From positions 10,364-74,363 of the forward strand of contig VZRG01001717.1 in the NCBI GenBank assembly GCA_013397435.1: 64,000 nt of DNA. Direction: 5' to 3'. How positions within the stretch are numbered: position 1 is the stretch's first letter; every line of letters begins with the position of its first letter. Position numbers and translations under genes: made by a program. The notes beneath the pieces were generated by a model. The model saw nothing but the letters and a program-made list of their open reading frames with translations. It made no database searches and was not told the DNA's origin. Below, piece after piece: positions 25,836 through 39,564 of this stretch. Source of the DNA: Erythrocercus mccallii. Its lineage: Eukaryota > Chordata > Aves > Passeriformes > Dicruridae.

Positions 25836-28800
25836 TGGCTTTTCCTTGGTGCTGCAGGAGTGAGGATGGGCTGTGTGTGGAAGCCAGGGCAGCCCTGCAT
25901 ACTCTGTGTGCACTTCATTTCCTTCACTCAAAAAGGAGAGCAGCAGAGCTGGATAAGATTCAAAGAGTGCAACAAGGAGGATCAAAGAATTTTCCTGAGA
26001 ACAGCTTCAGCACAAGCAGTGACTCAGTGGGCTGCACCTCCTTGGTCCAGGAGTGGTGACTCACGGGAGACAGGGCTGAAATCTGTAGGTCTGAGTTGCA
26101 CAGGGAAGGTGAATGAGGAGCAGCTGCTCACCGCTGCTTCTGCAGCACATTTAAGGTTTAGGTGAGATGCTGAAAACAAAAGGCACTAGCTCTGGGGACA
26201 AGCTCTAGTGCAGCTGTGAATCCCTTTGGAAGATGCAGTGGAAGCTGTATGCTTACGTAGGGTCAGAAAGCAGAAATTCCCTGTTATACCTGGAGGCTTC
26301 TGACTCAGGACACGGTTGAGCTGCAACTTTTTTGAGCTCAGCAGAACTTTCTTGAGCTGTCCCTGCGTTTCTCCTCCTTTGGTAAGGGGTGGGATGCTGC
26401 CCCAGCCCTGGCAGCTCATCTGTGTCTGGGACCGCTTTGCTCTTTGATCCTCTTGTACAGGGGTTTCTTTGCTGTTCTGTTCCTCATCATCCACCTGTTT
26501 CTCTTCCCTCGGGACTGTCTCCGTTCTCAGTTCCTTTCTCCCAGCCCGTACATCTGTTTGTTAGAGGTGAGGGAGGGTGGCGGGGCACGTTCCCTGTCCT
26601 TGGAGGCTGTGGAGTGCTTTAGAGGAAATTCAGTTTTTCCACAGAGAAGCAGCACACTGTATAGATGTCAATAGGCCTCTGGCAGTGTTTGAATTGCTTT
26701 GATTTGCCTGCCCCTACGTGTGCCAAAATTCATTTGAAGAGAGGGAAATGCTGGTTACTTTATGTGGCACAGCTGCTGGGTTTCTCTTACCTCTCTGCTG
26801 TGCCTTTCACCAGCCCATTACACCTACCTGTAGTCCCTGATTTTCTGTGCTAAGCCAGCTCTTTGAGAAACGGTGCTTTTAAACAGCCAGCACCGTGGAA
26901 CTGACACTTCAAAGTAATTGCAAATGTTGCAAATAATAAATAATATTATAGCTCTGCAATTATAATATGATACTTAGTTCCTTCCGAGGGTCAGCCTGAC
27001 AGTGTGCTGTGGCTGTGAGTGGAGCAGTTCAGTTTGCAGCTGCTGTGTCATCAGGAGCTTTTGTGATTATGTTTACAGCAAAAGCAAACACAACCGTAGA
27101 ACAAACTGGTGATTATTGTATGTACTAATTTATGCCTTCTGTTTACAGTAGGCTGACTGCAGTATTGATCTGAGCCTTTCCAAACCAGCTGTTTTGGGCT
27201 CAGTTCTGCCTTTTTTGCTTGGAATACCCTCAACACCATTCACACGAACGATAGTATGTGCAAGCAAAGCAGAATTACCTCTGAAGAGAGGTGCTGGATA
27301 TCCCAATTTCTGGTGGCTCCTTAGGTAGCTGAAGCACTGGCTGCAGGTCTGTCAGAGTAAGTGCAGCAATTGTGGCTGGAGCAGGGCCTTCCAGGGGCTA
27401 TTTCGGGATTGAACCTGTGTTTCTCCATGCAGAAGTTCCGTTTCATCCCCATAAATTCATAAAGAGGCTTTTGAGGGCTGGCCTGTTGCATTGGTGGGGC
27501 AAGAAAGGATAATGGGACCTGTCAAAAAAGGCATTGTTGCCTCCTCGAAATGGTGGTTGCTGCTCAGCAGAGGCTCAGCAAGATAAAAGCAGCCTTAGGA
27601 AACCAGAGATCTGCAGGGAACATGTCTGCAAACAGGGTCATAAAATTTGCTGTAATGGTTCTTGGAAAACATGCTTGTCTGTTTTCTTCTACTTTTCACC
27701 TGACATTGCCTCTCACTGCAGCTGAGAGGTGGCAAAATTTCATCTGTCTTGAAAATGAGGATGCGCTTTGCTGTGACTTGCAATTGATCCGATTAGCTAA
27801 GCAGGTCCGGGGTTTATAATTAAATTTGAAAAGCCGTGTTGTTCAGTGAATGGTATTGCACCTGTAATTATGGATTATGGAAGTCACCTCTTCTGCATAA
27901 GCATAAAAACTGCACCAGTGCAGAAGAGGTTGGACCCATATTTCCATAAATAACCCAGGCAGGTGATTTCCTTGCCTTAGATAGAAGAGGTTTCGTTGAT
28001 GCACTCCTGTCTAACATAAGAATATAATATTTATTATGCTAAGCCTAAATCACACGAGTGTCTCGCGGTACATCATAAACACGATGCAGCAATTCAACAT
28101 CCTCATCAAAATAATTTGCAACTCATTTGTTTAAATCTGGCACTGCCTTGTGAATAAAATAAGAATTAGCCAGCATTTGTATACCGAGTGCATGAACTGA
28201 AGTTATAGAGGGTTCAGGATCAGTTACGCAGGAGCATGAATAACTTCTCAGCTGATTTCAAAGCTACAGCATTTTGGAGGCAGCAGGTGCCACTTTGATC
28301 TTGCAGGCTGGATTTTAATTGTTAATAATCAGATACATTTTTGTGACTATTCTAATTAAATGTTAGAGGTAAAATTGGTCACAAGATAGTTGTGTTTAGT
28401 TTTTTCATTGCTATGTAGCTGCAATGGTTTTCCTGGTGCCTTTCCTGAGGGATGATCAGGACTGCTGACGTGCTCCATTTTAGCTGACAGCAGCACCACA
28501 TCCAACCAAAATTAAGAGACTGTGGTAAAATGACAGTTTCTGCTTTACATGGGAGGGAAATTCTAGTTGAAGAAGAGTGTACAGAGTTGAGAGTCTGCTT
28601 TTCAAACAAGTAATGTCAGAAACAAAATATTTAAATATTTTTATTTGAGTGTATTTCTTCAGGTGGCAGAAATATATCGGTAACAGTGAAAACAGTAGTA
28701 ATAATAATAGTAAAGATGAGAAATAATAGATTATGTGTAGCAGCAAGCTTGAGAATCTTGCCTTTATTTTCTTTGCAGCTGTCCTTTTGGGTGTGCATGT

Positions 28801-31186
28801 GGAGACCTATCTGCTGGCTGTTGTGATGAGGGGAGCCTTTTGTTGCTGCAGGGCACAGGGCTTGAGCAAGGAGACAAGGGAAGGGAAAACACAGGTTGCC
28901 TGTTTTGTGATCAAACTGTCACTAACTCCTTCGAATTCAGTGAACTCACACCAGTGTGAAATCAGGTGCAGCATGTAAATATTTCTGCCTGTGATGTGAT
29001 CCTCAAAGCCTGCCTTTATCCCAGAATTTGTCTGATTTTAGCTGTATGCAAAGAACTTCAGTGAATGGGATTGTGACATTGCTGGCGACTTGAGGAGAAG
29101 TCGCTCATTTCTGGGGCAGGGATAACTGAGAGGCAGAGATAAAATCCTGTCATGAAATCATGGGAACTTCTGGCCAGATATTGCTTTTGCTGGGTGTGAC
29201 ATTCATGGGCTAATAGTTTGTTGCTTTGTCTTTAGTATTTGCTCAATTTATCCAGCCAAGACCTGAAAATTCAATTCTAGCTTGACCAAAACTGTAGCTC
29301 CTGTTTATCTGCTGGAGAACTGCTGGTTCCCTACTCAGTTGTATTAATGGGGATTATAAACTGTGTGTCCAAAATCTGTGAAATCTGATAATGCTGTGAG
29401 ATCTGATAAATACTGATAGATAAATACAGACAGATTGCAGTTTTACATCAATATGACACTGTTACAGTGTTTGGTAAAATTGCTCCATATTTAAACCAGA
29501 AAAACTCGTTTGAGAAGCTCAATGACTGTGTGTAAAGTGGCTTGGAATTACTTCCCCACTGTGTGCTTTTCCTTGCATTTTCAGAAATTTAAATATGGTT
29601 TTTCATACACAAAACAAATATATACTAAATATTTTTTTCATATTATTGTTCCTGGAGAAAAAAAAATAACATTTCAAAGATACCGTGAGCCTTGTGTTTT
29701 TAGGCTTATTTAGTATATAGCTTTATATAGTTTATTCTTAATTAACAGTGAGCTCAGTTGTGTTTGAGATCCAAGAGCAGTGTTTGAATTCCGTGTTTGC
29801 AGAATGGGCTCTGGCATAAAATTTCTCCCTTTTCTCATTAGTGGAATTGATTGATGTCTTTGCTTAGCAGAAAGATTGCCACGTGGATGCAGAGATAGCA
29901 CATTTCTTGCTCTGCCTGAAGTGCCTGTCGTGCCATTTGGCTTTTAAGCACACGGTTCAGAAGAGATGAAATGGGAAAGCCCCTGCATCTGTTCCCTGGG
30001 GCTGAGCACTGCAGAGGGGTTCTCCTTGTGTTCCTCTGGCACATGGCTCGCCAGGAACTTTCCTATGGACCTGAGTCAGAATTCCCTCCAGCCTGGTGGG
30101 TCAGAACCAGCCGGACTCTGAGATAAATCAGGCTGTAAAAGAAATCAAATGGATGCACCGAGTGGTGTATCAGCTTCGGTCTGCAAAGATTGACCTTGTT
30201 TACTCTGGTTCTGTGGAAACCACACCTCAGGGGCTGTTACAGAGGAAGTTAATGAAGATAATTCCTAGATGGGGAAAAAAAAAAAAGAAAAGAAAAGGGG
30301 AAAAAAAAAAAGCCACTTTGTGAAGAGGAAAATCTGTCTCAGTGTGCAGGGAGAGGAGATGTTCCGGCAGGTGTGCGAGCTGGTGGCAGAGGATGAACCA
30401 GCCCCGCTTCTGCAATGTCCCAGCAGCTCCACGGATGGCAGAGACAAACATTAACAATACCTCAAGCCAGTTTGCTTTCCTGCTGCCAGTATATCCTGCA
30501 GTTGGCCGTGCAGGCACTGGAATTATGCACCGCGGGTCCCGGCGCGTCTGGCGCGAACAATCGCGGCGCTTGTTCGGCGCCCAGCACGCTGTCAGGCGGC
30601 GGGGTCTGTCAGCTGGGCTCTGCGTCCCTCTGTGCTCTGTGCACTTCACTTGGGGCTTGCTGTCAGGCGGCAGGGTCTGTCAGCTGGGCTGCGTGTCCCT
30701 CTGTGCTCTGTGCACTTCAGTTTATACACGCAGAGGCAGAAGGCGACGGAATCAATCAGCTCCTTGTCCTGCAGACAGAGCCCGGCTTTCCAGAAGGGCT
30801 GCGAGGGTGTGTCTGAGAGCCAGACGAGCTGGAGGTTTCTCTTGGGCAGCTCGTGGGCTGGTTTCAAGTTACTCCATATTTCATTGTCTCCCATTTGCTG
30901 AACCTTGGTTTCGAGCGATTGCGCTGGTTCTCCGCGCTTCTTAAAGGCACAGGTTCCTCTGCTCCCCAGGGAAGTGCGCGTTCCCTGTGTCCTCCGGAAA
31001 GCCTGGGAATGGTTTCACCCCATGCGTGTACAGGCAGCCAAAAACATGTTATTACTGACACGCAGTGCATAGGTAGAGGGGCTGGGCAAGGGAAAATCTA
31101 TTGGCTGCGTGTCTTTGATGAAAGGGTTTATCTTCCCGGGGTTATTCTTCAAAAAATCACTGTACTTGACTCTAATGACTTCTTTC
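25836..31186. other. Non-coding DNA with a CpG-rich 71-bp repeat near its end
   Basis: AT-rich, unique-looking DNA to about 30.2 kb, then A-rich tracts (about 30,271-30,311), then a GC- and CpG-rich block at about 30.53-30.6 kb and a tandem duplication. Frames of up to 200 codons over 30342-30944 are open in this block but have no family resemblance. Confidence 0.45.
30589..30719. repeat. 71-bp tandem duplication (about 1.85 units)
   Basis: CTGTCAGGCGGC(G/A)GGGTC begins both units, at 30589 and 30660. The second unit matches to 30719 with a few differences near its middle. Confidence 0.93.
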
Positions 31187-31259
31187 TCTCTCTCTCTCTT
31201 TTTTTTGTTTGTTTTTTTTTTTTTTTTGTTTTTTTTGTTGTTGTTGTTTTTTGTTTTTT
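31187..31259. repeat. (TC)n followed by T/G-rich low-complexity tract
   Basis: TCTCTC leads into long T runs broken by single G, ending in TTTTTGTAATTAATG. Simple sequence. Confidence 0.85.
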
Positions 31260-31799
31260 GTAATTAATGTGGGCCAATTCAGTAGGAAGCGGTGCAATGT
31301 TTTGTGTTCCCTCTGTTTTGTGGTCTGACCCTGACGGTGTGTCTGCCCACTCTGGACCTGCTGTGCTGCGCTGTGGAGCATATCCCCCATGTTGTGCTAA
31401 ATGCATTTCAAGAGAAAGGTCTTCTTGACAAATGTGTTCACAAATCAGACAAAGCTGCAGTGAGTTAGACACTGGCAATAGATTATCTGGGCCAACCCTG
31501 AAACAGGGAAATCCATTTTGATTTTGTTTTATTTTTTTCATTATGTCATTTGACTCGGCACCATTCTTTTCCCGTGAAAAGGCTGAGAAATGTCTCCTAC
31601 TTCATCTGCAGCAGCTAATGTAAAGATTTAAGAGGGTTTGCAGTTTCTTGAGGTTCAAGTGCTCTTTGTTTCGGCTTGTATCAGTGAGGGCTGTACTGTT
31701 ATTTAAAAACAGCAGCCAGAGAGTTGCTGGTGGTAACTTTCTGTCACTGTGAATTCACAGGCTGACCATGTGCTGGGCAAGGGGTCATTGCCCTGCTCT

Positions 31800-31885
31800 C
31801 TGTTTAGAGTGCTTTGAGGTCCTTTGGATGAAAATGCTTCAGACGGATGAACCATTTTCCCAACGTTGTAAATATTATTATCTTC
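31800..31885 (+). repeat. Possible ancient L3/CR1-like LINE tail
   Basis: GAGTGCTTTGAGGTCCTTTG then GATGAAAATGCTTC and a later ATTATTATC resemble the tail of ancient amniote L3-type elements (gctttgagatccttggatgaaa, tattattat). The match is from memory and short. Confidence 0.35.
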
Positions 31886-34102
31886 ACAATTAAAGAACAG
31901 AGTGTATTAAAAGGAATGTCTCTGTGCCAAGCAATTGTGAAAGAGGAGCTTTACCTTCCTCTTCACTTGTCTGTGCCCGTGAACTGAAGTCCAAACCCTG
32001 AAGACAATTCAAAGAATTCCTATACCAGCCCAACATAGAGAGAAATGTGTTCATGTTTGAAGCAGAGGTGCCTTCTTCAGGCATTTTTCAGAACTGTTTT
32101 GTTGAGTTTCTTCTTTTCTAATTAATCATCAGGGCTTTCTTTGTGTTTTCCTAATAAATGTTGCCGTAGTTTTGTAGCGTGAGATAGGGTTGATGTTGTT
32201 GATCTGGTTGAAATAATGGACTTAAAGCATTGGGTGAGCACTGTGGAAATAGCTTTCCCTGAGATCACGTGGTTTTTTCCCAAGGTACAATAGCATTGCT
32301 TGCCAGTTTTCTGCTTCCAGATCCTGGAGATTTTACTCTGCCCTGTCTAAGGTGGTGTTTTAAGGGTATGCCTCCTCACTCAAAATAAGGTGTATTTTCC
32401 AAGCTCTGATTGTCAGGGTGGCTGGAGGTGACTTTTTGTAAACCAGCACTAAGATGGAACAGTTCATTTTTACACCTTTGTGCTGAAAGTGAAGAATACG
32501 ATGCCAGTGCTTCAGGTCCTGCTGCAGGCATCCTTAAACCCAGCAGTGATAAATGAAATCAATTTGTGTAAGGTGGCTTTTTCTTCTTTGTTTAATTGGT
32601 AAAGGATCACTTGATGATCCAAATGTTCTCCTGCACGAAACAGAATAAATGTGAAGTTGTACCAAGGATGTCAAGCTGCATTCCTGGTGAGACTTTTCTA
32701 AAGCAATCAAGGTTCCTTCTGCTTCTCGCACTAATCGTTAATAACTGTGCTGTTGTCACAGCTCAAAAACTTTCCTATTGACACTTCAATCATTTTTAAA
32801 GATCCTGAATGTTCGGCATGTATTAAAGTAACCTTTTGCACTCTATTAAAATTTAAGAACTGCGAGATTTGTAGTGAATGCCCGAGCAACTGGATCATGA
32901 ACGCATTACCTTGTGCCAAGGGCATGATGCAGAGCACTGATTCCTTTTTAACAAATAATAAGAAGTTTGGCTTTTCATTTACACATTCTGCCAATTGCTA
33001 ACAAGTTTCCATCTTGTTCAAACACTGAATTGATCCCAAGAAATTGAAAATATTGATTTAACCCTCTGCCTGGTTTGTGCTGTGGGCACCTGCTAGTACA
33101 GTCTTAGCACATTACAATTGCTTGGCCGTAATTCCTCAGGGGACCACTAATAACTACCACATTTGTCTTTTCATCTTCTGAAATTATGCTAGCAGTTGTC
33201 CAAGTCAATTGTGATTCATTTGATACTGCTCTCCTTCAAGACATATTGCAACCAAATAGACTTGCTCACCAGTAATATATCTGATGACATAGTTAGTTCT
33301 AGTTAATTGACAGAATGATTCAGGCTTTTATGGATGGCATTAATTGGTCCCTGGTGTCCATGCAATAATTGACCAGACAGTGTAGGCTACATTAGCTTCT
33401 CATCCAGTCAGAACAGTGGTAAGATGAGGTAAATGTGGTACAAATGATAAAATGGCTATGTTTTAAATCAAACATTTATAAACTATAGAAGTGGGAGATT
33501 GTGGCATCGGGAGGGTCTGAATAATGCGAATACATAAATGTCCGCATTCGAGGGTTGTGTTTCTTTTTTCTTTTTTTCCCCCACCCAATTAACACATGTG
33601 GTAAGTCACATTTAGATGCCTTAATGGACTCTGCTTGAATGGTGGTTTAATGTGTAAAGCAAAGTAGATGGAAGGGCTGCTCGTGGTATTTCAGCTTGCC
33701 TGTGTTGATGTGGTACAATTTTAAGCCTGGTGTTAAGCGTTAGAAGGAGGTTAAAGGTAGGGCAGCCCCTCACATTTACAGAAAGTTCTTACTTTATTTT
33801 ATTTTTCCCTCCCAGGAAAGGAGATAACTTGTGGAATTATTTTTACATATTCCAGGCATCCCAAGAAATCCGAAGCCTGTGCTCAAATAAAAAGTGTATT
33901 TTGTTAGGAAAAGTGAGATAAACAAGAGAAGTGACGTCAAAACAATACTAGCTAGCCACAGCTCCTCTTGAAGTGTAATCATTCAGTGCTTTATCACCTG
34001 CTTTTCTAACTCTCTGTTTTGTGCAAGAAAACCATAAAGATAAGCAAGGAGGGTCTGCTGGGAGCGGCTCAGGTTTAGAGGAATGTAACTGAAGAGAAAC
34101 CC
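31886..34102. other. Non-coding DNA, AT-rich and repeat-poor
   Basis: No repeat or exon was recognised. The stretch at about 33.05-33.48 kb is dense in TAAT and ATTA words with balanced base composition, which would suit a conserved enhancer, but conservation cannot be judged here. Confidence 0.4.
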
Positions 34103-34200
34103 AGAATCAGGGAATATTTTTGAGTTGAAAGGGACCCATAAAGGTCATGGAGTCGAACTCCCTGCCCATCACAGGGCTACCCAAAATTAAACCACACGAG
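34103..34200 (-). mobile_element. CR1 LINE 3' end, minus orientation
   Basis: AGAATCAGGGAATATTTTTG, GAGTTGAAAGGGACCCATAA, AGGTCATGGAGTCGAACTCC and CACAGGGCTACCC are the reverse complement of a CR1 tail. It is short and diverged. Confidence 0.85.
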
Positions 34201-37200
34201 CTGAAGCAAAGAACAGGACTGGTGTCGTAGGGGGTTTTGTTTGGACTGGTTCAGGGCTATTTTTGCAGGGCTGTGTTTACAGGTATGGGGTTTTTAGGTC
34301 ATACAGACAGAAAATATCAAACATACATCTGGTGTATGGGGAGGAAAGGAATTGGTCAGAGGTTCCATATTTTCTAGTGTGTTGCCAAGTTTGTTTTTAG
34401 TGCCTTAACATGGGGCATTCTTTGGAGCTTGTTTTAAATCTGGAAGGTATTTTCTTGCTTAAAATTTAAACTTTGTTTTGTTAAGATCGTTCCTCTGCGT
34501 GTATTCTCACAAAAAAAAAAAAAAAATTAAACACCAATTCCTCTTCTGCCTTTCTGCAACTCAGATGTCCTCCCTGCCCCTGCAGAGCGCAGCCCTTCTG
34601 CCTGTGCCCACGAGGCAGCCCCTGGCCCCCTGTGCTGCTCTCCCACCCCATTTATCAGCCCCTTTCCTTCCCCCTGCAGTGGGTGCACGAGTGCAGCGCC
34701 GTGCCAGAGCTGCCCCACAATCCTCCCCACACCTGAAGCACGGCGCTTCTGTGGGGATTTGTAGGGAGCGAGGATGTCAATAACAGGTAGGCTGAGGTGC
34801 TCTGGGAATGCAGGGATTGCTGTGCTAATACAGAATGCCAGCCACCATCAGCTTGGATCACTCCATTGGCTGCTGCGCCCCTTTTCACTGCCCTACCCCT
34901 TTTTGCTTAAATCCCTCCAAATTGCAAAGCTGTCACAGCGTCGATCACGCATTCCTTCGGCGTCGCGCTCTTGGTGGGCGCTGCCAAGAGCAAACAATGA
35001 AACCACTCGTTGCCCCGCTTTAATTTTTATGGATTGTTCAATGTCCTGAGCTCCCACTGATTTCAGTTCTTCCAGTGGGAATCGAGGGCATTCAGGGATT
35101 GCTGGGAAACTCGGCCTTTACACCATGTACATGCTGATTGCAATGTCTCCGCTTCCTTGGAACTTCTTCACAAATCAATCTTTCCAATCTGCTGGTAATT
35201 TACTGCTCTCCCAGATGCCTTCAGCATGCTGGTATGGGGTTGGTTTTTTTTGGGATTGATACCTGCATTTGTGTTGCAGGTTGTGTGTGTTGATACAGGA
35301 AAAATGGGCAAATCTTGACTGCAGAAAGTCTCCTGGGAATGGATGATTTTTCTTGTGAAATGGGTCCAATTCTCTGTTTTTACAGACTGAGCTACATTCA
35401 GACAAGGCTGTTCCTAGATGAAGTGGTGTAGTTTCTTTGTTCCTGAAAACAACCTTGGGGTGTTTATACATGAGACCAGCCCTGCTTTGGCTCAGAGGGT
35501 GTGTCTGCCCTGCTGGGTGTGAGCATCCTTTGGAAGTGCAATCTTCCCAAGCACACAGAGGAGGTGATGTGTTTCCCACAGGTCACATTAAGGTTGTGAT
35601 CCTTCAAAACACTGATTCTGTGCAAAGGGATGTTATTTCTGGGTAAAGAACTGCCCACAGGTTAGGTCAAATTTAATGCCATCTGCTATTGGAGATATTG
35701 GATTTTATGTTGTAGAAAGCAGTGCTGAACTTTCAGGCCAATGATTTCTACTGAGCCCAGTATTGAATGCTAGCTGGTTTTATTTCCCACATTTTAGGAA
35801 AAAGACAAGACATTTATATGAAAGAAAACAGAACTTTTTTTAAAGTGCATTTTATTTTATGACAGCAATGAAAATTAACCTAACTTTAAAATCAAGGTTT
35901 TCATTTTTCATACACTTTATGATGTCACTGATGACAACTTCAATTTAACCTTTCAAATACTAAGGAATGCAGCTGACTTTAAGGAGTCTTAAGAACAGGG
36001 ATTAAGTTTGCCTAATTTATATAATTTGTGCTGGTTTAAAGCTTCTCAACTTAGAATAAATTATACTAGTTAATATAACTTAATGCAATTTACTAATTCC
36101 TAAAGCCAGGTAAATATTTATTTAACCTCATAAGTCAACAATTCTACCAACTCAAATCTTTTCACCCATAAACATTTTGACATGGTAAAATATTAATAAT
36201 TTCTATCTAATCCCCAACTCTTTTAAACCCAAGTTTAGTAAAATGTATGGATCGAGTATGAACCATCAGCTATATAAAAGAACAGAGGTAGGAAGTGGGA
36301 CTGAATTTTTTCTTTTTGCCCCCCAGTGTCTCCAGCATGAAGAGCTTTATTGCAGGTTTCTGTTATCTCCTCCGTTCTTGAAACAACAAGCTTAGGAGAG
36401 GAAAACTTCTTGATCCACGATGGTGCCTGTTGTTCTTTTCTATGATCTTTACTGCTTGCCAGGGGATAGAGGATCTAGATGGCTGAGATTAATTCTCTGA
36501 GCCCACTGTTTGCATTCGTGTTCAAATGCCATCAGCAGCTGGGCTTTAGATTCAAATTTGAATGCAACAGTGAAACGAGACTCCCTTGCTTGGATTTTTC
36601 TTTTTCCCACAGCTCCAAAGTGGTCCCCAGGTGTCTGCCTGCCTGTTCCCCCCAGCCCCTTCTGCAAATCCCTCACTTAACATTACCTGGAGAGGTGATG
36701 CTCCTTAGGAAACATCCTTAGAGACTTCTTGAGAACAAGGAAGGCAGGCAGATGGGAGAGAAACTCAACAAGTAGTTGACCCAGATGTCTTCTTCTGGGG
36801 GTCTTGCTTAAGAATATACAGAAAGAAAACTGACTGAGATCTGATTTCTGTGCAGATGCACTGTCTCAGATGCACAAGTTTGAAGTATTTCCAGTGCTCA
36901 GAGAATCAGCAAATAATTCAGGCATAGAAGTCTGTGGTCTAATTTTTATAGCTGCTGAATATATTTAGCTCACGTTCTTGAATTACTTGACTTCCACTCT
37001 CGAATGACCTTACTTAGGCACACAGAAATATCTGTCATCTTCACTTTTTTTTTTGAATCTGGAGAATAAAGAAGAGCCTTTTGTCCAGGTAAGGATGGGA
37101 CAAGATGCAAACAGAAGCCTGCTGGAATGGCAGATGTTACAATAGAAAATAAATGCTAGGATGGAAAGATCTGAGTTACTGAATTTTAAAATCTTTTATA

Positions 37201-38681
37201 CATTAGCTTACATTTTAGTTGAAGTCTTTCATTAATCTAATGGAAATTAAAAAAAAAAAGATGGAGAAGCCCAGATGATTGTTTTAAAAGCAGTGTAATA
37301 ACACTTTTGTTTTCAATCTATGAACTTGTTTTTTTAACAAGAGCAGAGTATCAAGCACTGACAGGTGCAGAAGACACTCTGGATGGGTTTCTTTTTCTGT
37401 GAGCGAGCACCATGAAGTCTCAGGCAGAGCAGCAAGGCAATGATTCACCCTGTGTAGGTTTGAAAAGGGATTTGTCCATATTGACTTGTCCTAAGTTTCT
37501 GGAAATAATTGCGCTGGCTGTTTCTGTTCCATCAAACATGCACACTCTGCACTGGAACCCTCAGCTATTTGCAGCAGTTGCTGTCACAGAAATTCAGTTT
37601 TTCTGAAATATTAATGTGGAGCTTGAGAGTTTCTGAGGGATACTTTTTGTTACTCAGATCTATTTTTCTTTCAGACAATGCTGTGTTATAACTTCAAGCC
37701 AAGCACCTGATGTGATCAATGCGGCTTCAGGGACTTGCTTGAGTGGTTCTAAGAGAGTTCTTTTGATGGCTGAGGCTAATGTTGTAAATACCCTCTTTGG
37801 GAGGACCATTAGAAAGGACTGTGAAGGCATGGCAGATGTTTCTGGAAGTGATGGACTAAAATCAGGCTTCTGATCGGTTTGGTTGGCACTGGCATGGGGC
37901 TGCTCTGCTGAGCCTGCATCAGAAACAGGGGCCCCTTTGTGCCCAGGGCCCTGTAGGAGAGGGGAAGTTCTGCAGCTGGAGTGAGGGATCCCACCATGCC
38001 CTCCTTCCTTGACTTGGCTTCATTCTGGGTTTGGAGCAAAACCATTCTTGCTGCTCCCACTCAGGGTCTTGTTGCTGGTGCCTTCCCAGATGTGAGATGA
38101 GTCAGCTGTGCCTCAGACTCAACATCTCCCATTTAGTTTTCATTTTCAGCAAAAGATCCAAGTTAACATCATGCAACAAAACACCCACTTTGAGGAAAAA
38201 ATCAGTGGGGACTATATGACATCAGCCTTCTGATATTTCCATTTCTATCCTCTTTTCAGCACCATCGTGCTGGACCTTTGCATAAATTCTGTGGTTCCTT
38301 TTTTAAAAACCATTCCACTTGGGAGAAAATCTTCACTGGTAAGATTTTCTAGCTTTAATTCTCCTACCATTCTGCTAGTCAGAGCTGGAAAGGCGATTGA
38401 TTGCAAGGCATTTGTTTGCTCCTATTCCCCCTTGAAAGCCTCACGCTTGTGTGCAGCAGTCCCAGAGAGCCCTGAGAGAGGTTGTTCTGTTCAGGCTTGC
38501 AGAAGCCTTTTGGCACAGGATTCCCTTCTCTGTAGGTGTGAGGGTGATCTGTGCAGGCAGCTGTTCCAGCTGCCCACTGATGCCCATACAATGGGACAGG
38601 TCCCTCAGCTGCCTGCTGGTGTGGCAGGTTTAGTTTATAGGTACAGGAGAAACTGGAACGTGCTTTTTCCTCTTAACCCCT
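34201..38681. other. Non-coding DNA, no gene recognised
   Basis: A GC-rich, CpG-containing patch lies at about 34.55-34.75 kb and another near 34.94 kb (CGTCGATCACG, CGGCGTCGCG). 35.8-36.3 kb is strongly AT-rich. No exon was supported. Confidence 0.45.
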
Positions 38682-39564
38682 TGTGGTAGGTTAGCCCTGG
38701 CTGGATTCTGGGCACCCACCAATGTCTATCACCCACCTCTGCAGCTGGACAGGAGAGAGAAAATATAACAAAGGGTTCTCGAGTTGACGTAAGGACTGGG
38801 AGGGATTGCTCACCGATTTCTGTCATGGGCAAAACAGGCTCTAATTAGAGATATCACTTGAATTTATTGCTAACGAAATCAGAGCATAATACTGAGAAGT
38901 AAAATAAGATCTTAAAACCCCCTTTCCCACACCCTTCCCTCCTTCCCAGCTCTACCTCCTCCCCCAGCAGGGCAGGGAGACAAGGAATGGGAGTTCTGAT
39001 CATTTGATCACACCTTGTTTCTGCAGCTGCTCAGGGAGAGGAGTCCTTCCCCTGCCCCAGCATGGGCTCCTTCCCACAGGAGACAGCTCTCCAGAAACTT
39101 CTCCAGTGTGAGTGCATCTCACAGGCAACACTTCTCCCCAGACTGATGCAACGTGGGCTGCAGGGGCTCAGCTGCCTCTCCAGGGGCTGCAGGGCAATCT
39201 CAGCATCCCTGTGCCCTCCCTGTGCTCAGGGCTCAGCTGCTGCTCCAGGAACTGCAGGGGAATCTCAGTCCTGGAGCACCTCCTGCACTGGCCTGGGTGT
39301 CTGCAGGGCTGTTCCTCTCACCTGTTTCTCACTCTGCTCTTGTCTGACTGCAATTACATCAGTGCAATATCTTATTTTTTCCCTTTCTTAAATCTGTTAT
39401 CACAGAGGCATTGCCACCATTTCTGCTCAGCCCAGCCTTGGCCAGAGGTGTGTCCAAGGTGTCACTGGCACTGCTGGACACGAGGAACCTGCTGGGAATT
39501 CCTCACAGCAGCCACCCCTGTAGCCCCCTACGCTGCCAAAACCTGGCCATGCAAACCCAGTGCA
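38682..39564 (-). mobile_element. Solo LTR of an avian endogenous retrovirus-type element
   Basis: About 883 bp bounded by TG...CA: it starts TGTGGTAGGTTAGCCCTGG and ends AACCTGGCCATGCAAACC plus CAGTGCA. The whole layout matches a common bird LTR that I recognise but cannot name securely. Read on the minus strand, a TATA-like GATTTAAGAAAGG precedes an AATAAA signal, so minus is the likely transcription direction. No gag, pol or env sequence is attached, so it is a solo LTR. The flanking bases (CCCCT and CTTCT) do not form an obvious target-site duplication, so one end may be altered. Confidence 0.8.

Noticed and set aside
30342..30944. 200-codon open frame over the GC-rich block
   Set aside because: The frame is open because of GC-rich and tandemly repeated DNA. 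The translated repeat (cysteine-rich words occurring twice) follows from the 71-bp duplication, not from a protein family.
36239..36256. AAAATGTATGG as the end of the upstream TEA exon (KMYG)
   Set aside because: No GT donor follows at the required base, and the preceding codons do not encode the conserved ILSDEG segment.
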